Source: Caldifarciminota bacterium (lineage in GTDB: Bacteria; Hydrothermota; UBA3072; B12-G15). Taken from it: DNA of 6,501 nt. Location of the stretch: the NCBI GenBank assembly GCA_021163525.1, contig JAGGTX010000137.1, positions 1 through 6,501 of the forward strand. Reading direction: 5' to 3'. The translations under genes were made by a program, and so were the position numbers. Under the pieces are notes generated by a model. The model was given only the letters and a program-made list of their open reading frames with translations, searched no databases and was not told the DNA's origin. This document shows, in pieces, positions 1 to 5,850 of this stretch. Positions within the stretch are counted from its first letter, which is position 1. Each line of letters starts with the position of its first letter.

Positions 1-110
1 AAGTGCCATTTGAGAACAGAGACATCAACCACTGTTCCTCCGTTCTGTATTCCTATGGTGATAAAAATAATGCCAAAGATTGCGGTGAGTATGATTATAA
101 CAAATCCCAT
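1..110 (-). CDS. LapA-domain-like small membrane protein (5' part, runs off the window edge)
   Basis: The minus strand reads ATG at 110-108 and stays open to the window edge, giving 36 residues. Residues 2-20 form one hydrophobic helix, followed by IQNGGTVVDVSVLKWH. A single N-terminal helix, then 'IQN', a short beta-like stretch and an aromatic-rich turn is the pattern of the LapA/DUF1049 domain, inner-membrane proteins linked to lipopolysaccharide assembly in Proteobacteria. Whether that role holds here is unknown. The start is well supported: an AGGAGG SD lies at 120-115, four bases upstream, and the ATG shares one base with the miaB stop (TAATG). It is therefore the third gene of the mtaB-miaB operon and probably translationally coupled to miaB. 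The 3' end is missing, so length and any second helix cannot be judged. Confidence 0.72.
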   Translation of the reverse strand, partial: MGFVIIILTAIFGIIFITIGIQNGGTVVDVSVLKWH

Positions 111-1399
111 TACTCCTCCTTATCTTTTTGGGTTATACCAACAGGTGTATTACCTCTGAGGTGTGTTACTTTAACTGAAATCACATCCCCGATATTCACA
201 TTTTCGCTGACTGCAATGTATTTCCCTGTCCATGTTTTGCAGAGGTATCCACCCTTCTTTGCAGGTTTCATAACAATGCACCTGAAGGATTTTCCGAGCA
301 TTTCTTTGTTCCTCTCTCTAATTATTCTGTTCTGAACATCTATCAATTTTCTCAATCTCTTTATCTTTTCTTCATCAGTGAGTTTGTCCTCCATAAGTGC
401 TGCAAGTGTCCCTGGTCTTGGTGAAAACCTGAACATGAATGCATGGTCAAACCTTATATCTTCAACAAGGGCAAGGGTATCCATAAACTCCTTTTCTGTT
501 TCTCCAGGAAATCCCACAAGAAGGTCGGTTGTGAGCGTAACATCAGGAAGAATTGACCTCAACCTTCTCACTGTATCTCTGTATTCCTCAACTGTATAGT
601 GTCTGTTCATCAGTTTCAATATCCTGTTGTTCCCCGCCTGAACAGGGAGGTGCAGGTATCTTACCATGTTTTTCTTTTCAGCCATAACCATGAACATGTT
701 ATAGTCTATATCTTTGGGGTGAGATGTCAAGAAATTTAACATCTCAACCCCCTTTATATCTGCCACCATTCCAAGGAGTGAAGCGAACCCCACACCTTTG
801 TAGTTGTACTCATTCACATTCTGACCAAGGAGTATGATTTCTTTAACACCCTGAGCCACAAGGTATTCAACCTCTTCCAGTATCGTATCAACGGGCCTTG
901 ACCTTAATGGTCCCCTCACATAGGGAACGATGCAATAGGAGCAGAAATTGTCGCATCCCCTTGATATGGAAACATATGCAGATATTCCCTCATTCAGGGG
1001 CCAGATTTCATTGTAGTCCTCAAAAGGATTTCCTTCCTCAAATACTCCTTCCCTTCCAATAATCACAGGAAGGTTTCTGTATGCGTCTGGTCCTGCAACA
1101 AAATCTACTTCAGGGATTTCAAGGAGTTCAGGAAGCCGCTTTGCCATGCACCCCACAACACCAATCTTAATGTTTTTTCGCTTTTTCAGTCTTCCAAGGC
1201 TGTGAATTCTTCCCATCACCCTTTTTTCTGCATGTTCCCTGACTGCACATGTGTTGAGTATTACTATATCTGCATCTCTCTCATTATTCACCGGAATGTA
1301 TCCTTCATTTTTAAGTATCTCTGAAATGATTCCAGTGTCATACTGATTCATCTGGCAGCCATAGGTTATAATGTGGAACCTCTTAGACTCTTTCTCCAT
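110..1399 (-). CDS. miaB: MiaB: tRNA-2-methylthio-N6-dimethylallyladenosine synthase (429 aa)
   Basis: This is a cytoplasmic radical SAM methylthiotransferase, predicted to add a methylthio group at C2 of i6A37 in tRNAs reading U-initial codons (giving ms2i6A), which stabilises codon-anticodon pairing. The N-terminal UPF0004 domain (about residues 7-120) carries the three cysteines for the auxiliary 4Fe-4S cluster: C15 in YGCQMNQYD, C51 in LNTCAVRE and C84 in VVGCMAK. The radical SAM domain (about 140-365) has CDNFCSYC (C149, C153, C156) followed by IVPYVRG. It also has LGQNVN, YLHLPVQAG, DLLVGFPGET and FRFSPRPGT, all hallmarks of MiaB. A TRAM RNA-binding domain occupies about 367-425. The length is normal to slightly short. 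The start is placed by the conserved YGCQMNQ near the N-terminus and a short-spaced AAAGGA SD at 1408-1403, inside the end of mtaB. It overlaps mtaB by 17 nt. Confidence 0.95.
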   Translation of the reverse strand: MEKESKRFHIITYGCQMNQYDTGIISEILKNEGYIPVNNERDADIVILNTCAVREHAEKRVMGRIHSLGRLKKRKNIKIGVVGCMAKRLPELLEIPEVDFVAGPDAYRNLPVIIGREGVFEEGNPFEDYNEIWPLNEGISAYVSISRGCDNFCSYCIVPYVRGPLRSRPVDTILEEVEYLVAQGVKEIILLGQNVNEYNYKGVGFASLLGMVADIKGVEMLNFLTSHPKDIDYNMFMVMAEKKNMVRYLHLPVQAGNNRILKLMNRHYTVEEYRDTVRRLRSILPDVTLTTDLLVGFPGETEKEFMDTLALVEDIRFDHAFMFRFSPRPGTLAALMEDKLTDEEKIKRLRKLIDVQNRIIRERNKEMLGKSFRCIVMKPAKKGGYLCKTWTGKYIAVSENVNIGDVISVKVTHLRGNTPVGITQKDKEE

Positions 1400-2549
1400 A
1401 TGTCCTTTCTTCTGTTATGTGGGTGATTTTTACATCCACCGGGTTTTGAACCGGTTCTTTACTGAAGAGTACCCTTATGTAATTTGGAGTGAATCCGTAG
1501 TACAACCTATCTTCATAGTCCATCTTCCTTGAAGGTATCACCCTGAAGACCTTTCCCACCATTGTTTTCCTGTATTCAAAGTTGTTTTTTGTCCCCAGTT
1601 TTCTCAATATTTTGCTCCTCATTTTCCTGACAGAATCGTGGACCTGGTTGGGCAGAAGGGTGGCGAGGGTGAAGGGTCTTGGTGAATACCTGAACACATG
1701 GAGGTATGTTATAAATGCCTCTTCAACAAGCCTTACCGAGTTCTGGAATGCTTCCTCATCCTCTCCAGGAAACCCAACAATGAAATCAGCACCTATATTT
1801 ATTTCTGGCCTTATCCTGCGGAGTTCACTCACTATCCTTATGGTGTCCTCCCCTGTGTAGTTTCTCCCCATCCATTTGAGTATCCTGTTATCCCCGCTTT
1901 GCTGTGATATGTGTATATGTGGTGCAAGTCTTTCGTGTTCAAAAAGTTCTATCAATTCATCGTTTATATTATCTGGTTTGAGGGAACTGAGCCTCACCTG
2001 AATATTTTCATCAAGGAGCATCTTTATTAGATCGGGGAGTTTTACCCCTTTATAATTATAGTTTCCGATGTGTGTGCCTGTCAGGATAATTTCAAAAAAT
2101 CCAGCCCGTGTTTTTTCTTTCACTTCTTCAATTATCTGTTCAGGTGGGAATGACCTGTTTTCACCCCTTGCATATGGGACAATACAGTATGTGCAGAAAT
2201 TCTCACATCCCTTCTGAATCCGAACATAAGCCCTCATCCTCTCCTGGTAGATGTTTATTCCCTCTATGGTGTCTGGGTCAAAGAAAGCGGCATTTTCAAA
2301 CTCCTCTGGAAAGAGTTTTGCATGGCAACCCATGACCTTCACCTCTGCACCTGTTGAGAGTGCCCTGTGGAACAGGTTTCTTGATTCATGACCTGCCATT
2401 GCCGTGACAGAGCATGTATTGATATACACCAAGTCAGGTGCATCCTTGAGGGAGACAATGGTATCACCCCTTTTCAGATGCATCTCCTTCACCATCTCTG
2501 ACTCATATTGATTCAACTTGCACCCAAGTGTGAGTATAGCAACCTTCAT
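1383..2549 (-). CDS. mtaB: MtaB-like tRNA t6A37 methylthiotransferase (388 aa, short form)
   Basis: A second radical SAM methylthiotransferase, predicted to convert t6A37 to ms2t6A in tRNAs reading A-initial codons. The start MKVAILTLGCKLNQYESE is typical of MtaB and unlike RimO (LGCPKN-type). The auxiliary-cluster cysteines are C10, C46 (INTCSVT) and C75 (MGCHAK). The radical SAM cluster is CENFCTYC (C115, C119, C122) followed by IVPYARGENRS. Further motifs are LTGTHIGNY, HISQQSGDNRILKWMGRNYT, DFIVGFPGE and FRYSPRP, with a C-terminal TRAM-like domain (about 325-380). It is shorter than usual (about 430 or more): only 40 residues separate C75 from C115, against 65 in the neighbouring MiaB, so the linker after the UPF0004 domain is trimmed. 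No SD precedes the ATG, which fits the predicted leaderless transcript. Enzymatic identity is inferred from motifs. Confidence 0.88.
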   Translation of the reverse strand: MKVAILTLGCKLNQYESEMVKEMHLKRGDTIVSLKDAPDLVYINTCSVTAMAGHESRNLFHRALSTGAEVKVMGCHAKLFPEEFENAAFFDPDTIEGINIYQERMRAYVRIQKGCENFCTYCIVPYARGENRSFPPEQIIEEVKEKTRAGFFEIILTGTHIGNYNYKGVKLPDLIKMLLDENIQVRLSSLKPDNINDELIELFEHERLAPHIHISQQSGDNRILKWMGRNYTGEDTIRIVSELRRIRPEINIGADFIVGFPGEDEEAFQNSVRLVEEAFITYLHVFRYSPRPFTLATLLPNQVHDSVRKMRSKILRKLGTKNNFEYRKTMVGKVFRVIPSRKMDYEDRLYYGFTPNYIRVLFSKEPVQNPVDVKITHITEERTYGERV

Positions 2550-2556
2550 GCCAATA

Positions 2557-2584
2557 AATATAGGTTAATTTGTGAAGCTGTCAA
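2557..2584 (-). promoter_or_regulatory. Promoter of the mtaB-miaB operon (TTGACA-16-TATATT)
   Basis: On the minus strand a perfect TTGACA lies at 2584-2579 and, after 16 bases, TATATT lies at 2562-2557. The discriminator is six bases (2556-2551), followed by C2550 and A2549. A sigma-70-type polymerase would start at 2550 or 2549, and 2549 is the A of the mtaB ATG. No SD is present. Both facts point to a leaderless mRNA. Confidence 0.75.
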
Positions 2585-2608
2585 AATTTTTAAGTTTGAA
2601 TTCACTGA

Positions 2609-2636
2609 TTGACATCTATCATTTCTTTTGTATTAT
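2609..2636 (+). promoter_or_regulatory. Promoter of the alpha/beta hydrolase gene (TTGACA-16-TATTAT)
   Basis: A perfect TTGACA at 2609-2614 is followed, after 16 bases, by TATTAT at 2631-2636. Transcription would begin near 2643, leaving a leader of about 22 nt that holds the SD. The -35 box is 24 bp from the -35 box of the divergent mtaB promoter, so the two promoters stand back to back. The TTG of this -35 box also opens an in-frame extension of the hydrolase, which is why a naive start at 2609 should be discarded. Confidence 0.78.
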
Positions 2637-2650
2637 GGTTGAATATAAAA

Positions 2651-2657
2651 AAGGAGG
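2651..2657 (+). promoter_or_regulatory. SD AAGGAGG that fixes the hydrolase start
   Basis: AAGGAGG ends eight bases before the ATG at 2666. It decides the start in favour of 2666 over the upstream in-frame TTG at 2609, which lies within the predicted promoter and upstream of the expected transcription start. Confidence 0.85.
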
Positions 2658-2665
2658 ATGAAAAG

Positions 2666-3370
2666 ATGGGTAGCAAAATAGGTATCTTTCTTCTTCATGG
2701 TATAACAAAGAATTCAGGGGAGCTTGCTTATGTGAAAAAGTCCCTGGAAGAAAAGGGATATTGTGTTGAAACGCCTAATCTACCAAGGCATGGTCTTTGC
2801 CCCAGAGAGTATGAAACCTGCTGGAGGGATGTGCTTCAACTGAGCAAAGAGGAATTACTGATGGGAGTAGAAGAATCATTCCTGGTGTTTAATGAAAAGG
2901 TTGATGAGATTTTTGTAGGAGGAAATTCTATTGGTGCAAATCTGGCATTCTATCTTGCAAGTAAATTTCCAGTAAAGGGGGTTCTTGCCTTAAATCCTGT
3001 TTACAGGTTGGCCAAAGGGCTTGAGCTTATACTCAGACACGAACCCAAAATACGTGCCTTTCTTTTAAAAAAGAATGGAAATTCCAATAATAATGATTTG
3101 GTTTTTCATAATTTTAATATAGGTGCAATATTAAGTATTATGGAGATTGTAAGAGATACACCTACATATGTAAAAGGACTTGCTACACCGTCACTTCTTA
3201 TATTTTCAAAAAACGATGACATTCTCTCTTCAAAGAATGTAGCGATTTTTGATAAATGGCTAAAAGGCGAAAAAGAACTACATATAGTTAATGAAAGCGG
3301 ACATGGGTTGCCTTACAATTCAGCAGTTTTGCCTCTGATAGATGAATTTATCAAAAATTATGGGCCTTAA
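2666..3370 (+). CDS. Alpha/beta hydrolase, carboxylesterase/lipase-like (234 aa)
   Basis: A compact cytoplasmic alpha/beta hydrolase with no signal peptide. The first strand and oxyanion-hole motif are IGIFLLHGITKN (H11-G12). The nucleophile elbow is GGNSIGAN with Ser88. The acid is in FSKNDDIL, most likely Asp184 (Asp185 is the alternative), and the base is in NESGHGL with His213. Spacing and overall length resemble Est30-type carboxylesterases and small monoacylglycerol-lipase/serine aminopeptidase S33-like enzymes, which cleave short to medium acyl esters. The region around 110-165 forms a short cap and includes an Asn-rich turn (NGNSNNND, about 137-144). The substrate cannot be read from sequence. 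The gene has its own promoter, divergent from the mtaB operon, and the next gene is 322 nt downstream with another promoter, so it is probably monocistronic. Confidence 0.87.
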   Translation: MGSKIGIFLLHGITKNSGELAYVKKSLEEKGYCVETPNLPRHGLCPREYETCWRDVLQLSKEELLMGVEESFLVFNEKVDEIFVGGNSIGANLAFYLASKFPVKGVLALNPVYRLAKGLELILRHEPKIRAFLLKKNGNSNNNDLVFHNFNIGAILSIMEIVRDTPTYVKGLATPSLLIFSKNDDILSSKNVAIFDKWLKGEKELHIVNESGHGLPYNSAVLPLIDEFIKNYGP

Positions 3371-3391
3371 TGGATAAAAGCATAAACACGA

Positions 3392-3466
3392 TTATACCCG
3401 GAGCCGTTTCCATGCCCTGTTATACTCCTTACTGAACTTCCTTATTATCCTGTGCTTTTCAACCAT
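3392..3466 (-). pseudogene. Possible N-terminal scrap of an integrase-type (IS481/IS3-like) transposase
   Basis: The minus strand reads ATG at 3466-3464 and encodes 24 residues ending at TAA 3394-3392. The core RIIRKFSKEYNRAWKRL resembles the N-terminal helix of DDE integrase-core transposases, which often open with a phrase of the type 'IxxFAxxYxxAxKKxK'. The following helix-turn-helix and catalytic domain are absent. Just upstream on the same strand is GGGGACAGG, similar to the GGGACA-type ends of such elements. The match is short and remembered rather than searched, so this is only a suggestion. It could equally be chance. Confidence 0.28.
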
Positions 3467-3491
3467 GCTTAACACCGGGTTTCCTGTCCCC

Positions 3492-3565
3492 TTTCGCTTT
3501 TAAAAAGATATTAAAGTGAGGCCCTTTTTTATATTTCGTAAAGATTTTTTTGAGGCAAAGCGAAA
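3492..3565. repeat. Perfect 9-bp inverted repeat TTTCGCTTT / AAAGCGAAA
   Basis: TTTCGCTTT at 3492-3500 is the exact reverse complement of AAAGCGAAA at 3557-3565, with 56 bp between. It ends three bases before the -35 box of the glycosyltransferase promoter. It could be a remnant mobile-element end pair, an operator-like site, or a weak hairpin in a read-through transcript. The sequence does not discriminate. Confidence 0.5.
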
Positions 3566-3567
3566 TA

Positions 3568-3595
3568 TTGACAATTTTTATAGAATTGGTAATAT
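3568..3595 (+). promoter_or_regulatory. Promoter of the glycosyltransferase gene (TTGACA-16-TAATAT)
   Basis: A perfect TTGACA at 3568-3573 is followed, after a 16-base spacer, by TAATAT at 3590-3595. Transcription would start near 3602, giving a leader of about 90 nt. The layout is the same as the two promoters around 2557-2636. The -10 box is weaker than TATAAT, so confidence is lower. Confidence 0.6.
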
Positions 3596-3692
3596 GAATT
3601 TCATAAAGAGATAGAGAATAACCTGTTATAGAATCAAGATAATGTGTATTAAAGAAGGTTGTTATGGTTAACAATCAAAAGAAGGTGAAACT

Positions 3693-5231
3693 ATGAACAG
3701 AAAAGAAGCTGTTATAGGCGTTTTTGCCATTATGGGGATTATAACCATGTTATTTGCAACGAGATATGGTGTTGGTATTTCTCCTGATTCCGTAGTGTAT
3801 ATTGGTGGAGCCCGCAATCTGCTTTCCGGTCAGGGCATAAGTAAATCATTTGGGGCAGGTGAAATAGAGCCCATTACACACTATCCACCATTATTTTCCA
3901 TATCTATAGCATTACCCGGGTATTTTGGCCTTGACCTTATAAATGTGGTGAGATGGCTTAATGCTTTACTCTTTGGAGCCAATATTATGTTGGTTGGATT
4001 AATGATGAAGAGGTATACTTCATCACTTAAAACGTCAATACTTGGGTCAATCTTTATGCTGACATCTGTTGATATGCTTTTTATACATTCAATGGCATGG
4101 AGTGAACCATTGTTTATTTTCTTTACCCTTTTAGGACTGAATTTGTTAATCTTATACATAGAAAAATCCAGGCTTATCTTTCTTATTTCAACAGCTTGTA
4201 TAATGGCTCTGGGTTTTCTTACCAGATATATAGGAGTGGTATTGATATTTAGTGGAATTGTAGCGATTTTATTACTTAATAGAGAAACCATTAGAAAAAG
4301 AATTTTAAACTCTATCGTATTTACCTGCATCGGATGTTTACCAATTGTAGTATGGTTTTTGAGAAACTTTTATGTTGCCGGGACCATTACCAATAGAAAA
4401 ATTTCCTTCCACCCTATAAGCCTCAGAAAAATCAAATTTGCATTTCAGACAATTTCTGTATGGATTTTACCAGAAAAAGTTCCTTCTTCGGTAAGATTGA
4501 CTTTTTTGCTGATATTTTTTGCTTGTTTATTAGTTATGGTTAGAATGGTGATAAAGAATAAAAAGTATTTTAAAAAACAAAATTTCTTAAAAAAAATTTC
4601 TGTATTGGCTATATTTATTTTTGTATACATGATGTTTTTGGTTATTTCAATTTCCTTCTTTGATGCATATACACATATTGACAATCGTATTCTTTCTCCT
4701 GTTTATGCTACTGGAATGATTATAGTTCTATGTACAGCCTATAAAATGTTAAAATTTATAAAAGATAGGGAAGTGTATAAAAGGATACTCTTAGGGGTAT
4801 TAATTATTTTTACAGGTTTGTCCATAATCCGCGGAGCGATATGGGTTGTTCATAGATCTCGTGATGGAAATGGCTATACTAAAAGAATATGGAAAGAGTC
4901 AGAAATTATTAAATGGATTAGAGATGCTGTCCCAACCGGAACCCCTATTTATACAAATGGAGCTGATGCTATATATATTCATACCTGGAAACCTGCCCGA
5001 TTCTTACCCCGAAAAATAGATCCATGTTCCCGAAAAATTAACTATAATTATTTATCAGAGTTATCCGCTATGAAAAAGAACCTTGAAAACCAGAAAGGTG
5101 TATTGGTATACTTTAAAGCGCTTGCCTGGCGATGGTATTTTCCTTCTGAGGAAGAATTAAGGAAACGCTTACCTCTTCGGTTATTATTTAGAACACCTTA
5201 TGGATCAGTATATGTGATAGTTGAAGAGTGA
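3693..5231 (+). CDS. GT39/ArnT-like polytopic membrane glycosyltransferase (512 aa)
   Basis: A GT-C-type integral membrane protein, predicted to move a sugar from a polyprenyl-phosphate donor to an acceptor on the outer face of the membrane. Residues 6-24 form the first helix. The first outer loop carries GISPDSVVYIGGARNLLSGQG, where Asp32 occupies the place of the conserved catalytic acid. HYPPLFS (63-69), SEPLF (137-141) and LTRYIG (176-181) are also typical of GT39/ArnT-like proteins. Hydrophobic segments cluster around 90-105, 115-132, 138-155, 161-195, 207-223, 269-287, 302-322, 337-351 and 365-385. DNRILSPVYATG (330-341) matches the family's late D-R-Y/I-L-P loop. The C-terminal 125 residues are soluble. 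An SD (GAAGGTG, 3681-3687) precedes the ATG by five bases. The gene is more AT-rich than miaB/mtaB, as expected for surface-polysaccharide genes, which are often transferred. Donor and acceptor are unknown. Confidence 0.8.
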   Translation: MNRKEAVIGVFAIMGIITMLFATRYGVGISPDSVVYIGGARNLLSGQGISKSFGAGEIEPITHYPPLFSISIALPGYFGLDLINVVRWLNALLFGANIMLVGLMMKRYTSSLKTSILGSIFMLTSVDMLFIHSMAWSEPLFIFFTLLGLNLLILYIEKSRLIFLISTACIMALGFLTRYIGVVLIFSGIVAILLLNRETIRKRILNSIVFTCIGCLPIVVWFLRNFYVAGTITNRKISFHPISLRKIKFAFQTISVWILPEKVPSSVRLTFLLIFFACLLVMVRMVIKNKKYFKKQNFLKKISVLAIFIFVYMMFLVISISFFDAYTHIDNRILSPVYATGMIIVLCTAYKMLKFIKDREVYKRILLGVLIIFTGLSIIRGAIWVVHRSRDGNGYTKRIWKESEIIKWIRDAVPTGTPIYTNGADAIYIHTWKPARFLPRKIDPCSRKINYNYLSELSAMKKNLENQKGVLVYFKALAWRWYFPSEEELRKRLPLRLLFRTPYGSVYVIVEE

Positions 5232-5544
5232 ACAAATCAGGCCTATCTGATTGGTGAATTTCATATTTCCAACCACCTGTTTATTTTTTCCACCAGATAG
5301 CTTTTATTGGGTAGAGAGTGTCCCGGATTGAACCCAGACAATATGAAAACATTAAAAGTAGTTATCTGTCTATGTTTTGACTAAAGAATGCATATATTTT
5401 CCTCTCTACCAATAAAGAACCTGAATTGAGCGATTTTTTTGTTTTATTCAAGAAGAGTTAATCAGTCTCAATGGGTTGGAACATTTTTATAAAAACACCA
5501 TAAATTGGATGTATATATGAGTATAATCCAGTAAAAGATAAGAT
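5232..5544. other. Non-coding stretch after the glycosyltransferase
   Basis: No gene is supported here. It contains a weak hairpin immediately after the stop codon (AATCAG 5235-5240 with CTGATT 5247-5252, not followed by a clear T tract), a longer-range pairing of CTATCTG (5243-5249) with CAGATAG (5294-5300), the strong inverted repeat at 5301-5417, and a 12-bp palindrome TTTTTATAAAAA at 5484-5495. Degraded transposase sequence begins after it. Confidence 0.6.
5301..5417. repeat. 117-bp unit bounded by near-perfect inverted repeats (MITE-like or element end pair)
   Basis: The left arm CTTTTATTGGGTAGAGAG (5301-5318) and the reverse complement of the right arm (5402-5417) differ only by one missing T and one missing G, so 16 of 18 aligned columns match. 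The 83-bp core contains TGTCCCGG next to the left arm and no open frame. Short terminal inverted repeats around a non-coding core fit a miniature transposable element or a collapsed IS. A structured RNA with a long closing helix is an alternative. No clear target-site duplication flanks it. It lies about 130 bp upstream of decayed transposase sequence in the same orientation. Confidence 0.5.
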
Positions 5545-5850
5545 ATGCAAGCAAAAATTACGAGGAAAGAAAAAACCAATGGATACACTTACAGATAGAG
5601 GGGATTGCTCTTTTCATTCGTTATCTTTCCGGGATAGGGATATATCCCATTATTGAAAGGTTTTTGTCAATTCGTTTTTCATATGCGCATATATGGTGAT
5701 TTCGCAGACTTCCTCAGGAGATATTTTTATAGCATTTGAAAGTAGAGGTGCCTGATATTATACTTGGTATGGATACGATGGTAATGGAGAACAATGATGC
5801 GAGGAAAAGGAAGGGGGTTGAACCGACATACAAGAAGGTTAAGGGATTCC
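5545..5850 (+). pseudogene. Decayed IS transposase fragment (IS1380-like, DDE group)
   Basis: Reading across frames recovers a transposase that no longer has an open frame. A start-like ATG at 5545 (MQAKITRKEKTNGY) shifts near 5591 to a TDRG phrase, then to the frame reading GIALFIRYLSGIGIYPIIERFL (5601-5666; 22 residues that look like an N-terminal region). The same frame then runs through a stop (TGA 5697-5699), FRRLPQEIFL, another stop (TAG 5730-5732), and HLKVEVPDIILGMDTMVM, then ENNDARKRKGVEPTYKKVKGF up to 5849. The D-x-D-T-M-V-M…NNDA…GVEPTYKKVKGF phrase is the first catalytic-Asp region of IS1380-like transposases as I remember them. Those proteins exceed 400 residues. Here only about 100 remain, probably with an internal deletion near 5670, and everything after KGF is missing. 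Family assignment is from memory; that it is a broken transposase is more secure. Confidence 0.7.

Larger units (their letters stand above)
3371..3692. other. Intergenic stretch between hydrolase and glycosyltransferase
   Basis: This gap contains no intact gene. It holds a possible minus-strand transposase N-terminal scrap (3392-3466), a perfect 9-bp inverted repeat (3492-3500 with 3557-3565), several A and T tracts, and the glycosyltransferase promoter with an SD (3568-3687). No strong intrinsic terminator for the hydrolase was found. An open minus-strand frame at 3459-3674 has no recognisable protein and an AT-driven composition, so it was not called. Confidence 0.6.

Noticed and set aside
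3..335. 110-codon plus-strand open frame at the left edge
   Set aside because: It lies opposite the miaB C-terminus and the LapA-like start, both strongly supported on the minus strand.
2609..2665. A TTG start that would lengthen the hydrolase by 19 residues
   Set aside because: The TTG is the start of a perfect TTGACA -35 box paired with a -10 at 2631, and the true ATG at 2666 has an AAGGAGG SD. The extension would lie upstream of the transcription start.
3881..4330. 149-codon open frame on the minus strand
   Set aside because: It is antisense to the well-supported glycosyltransferase gene, and its residues follow the composition of that gene. No start signal or family likeness.
5235..5252. 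Hairpin after the glycosyltransferase stop as an intrinsic terminator
   Set aside because: The stem is only six AT-rich pairs and no T tract follows directly, so it is too weak to call.
5484..5495. TTTTTATAAAAA palindrome as an operator or TATA-like box
   Set aside because: A 12-bp AT-only palindrome is easily met by chance in sequence this AT-rich, and no gene start follows at a fitting distance.
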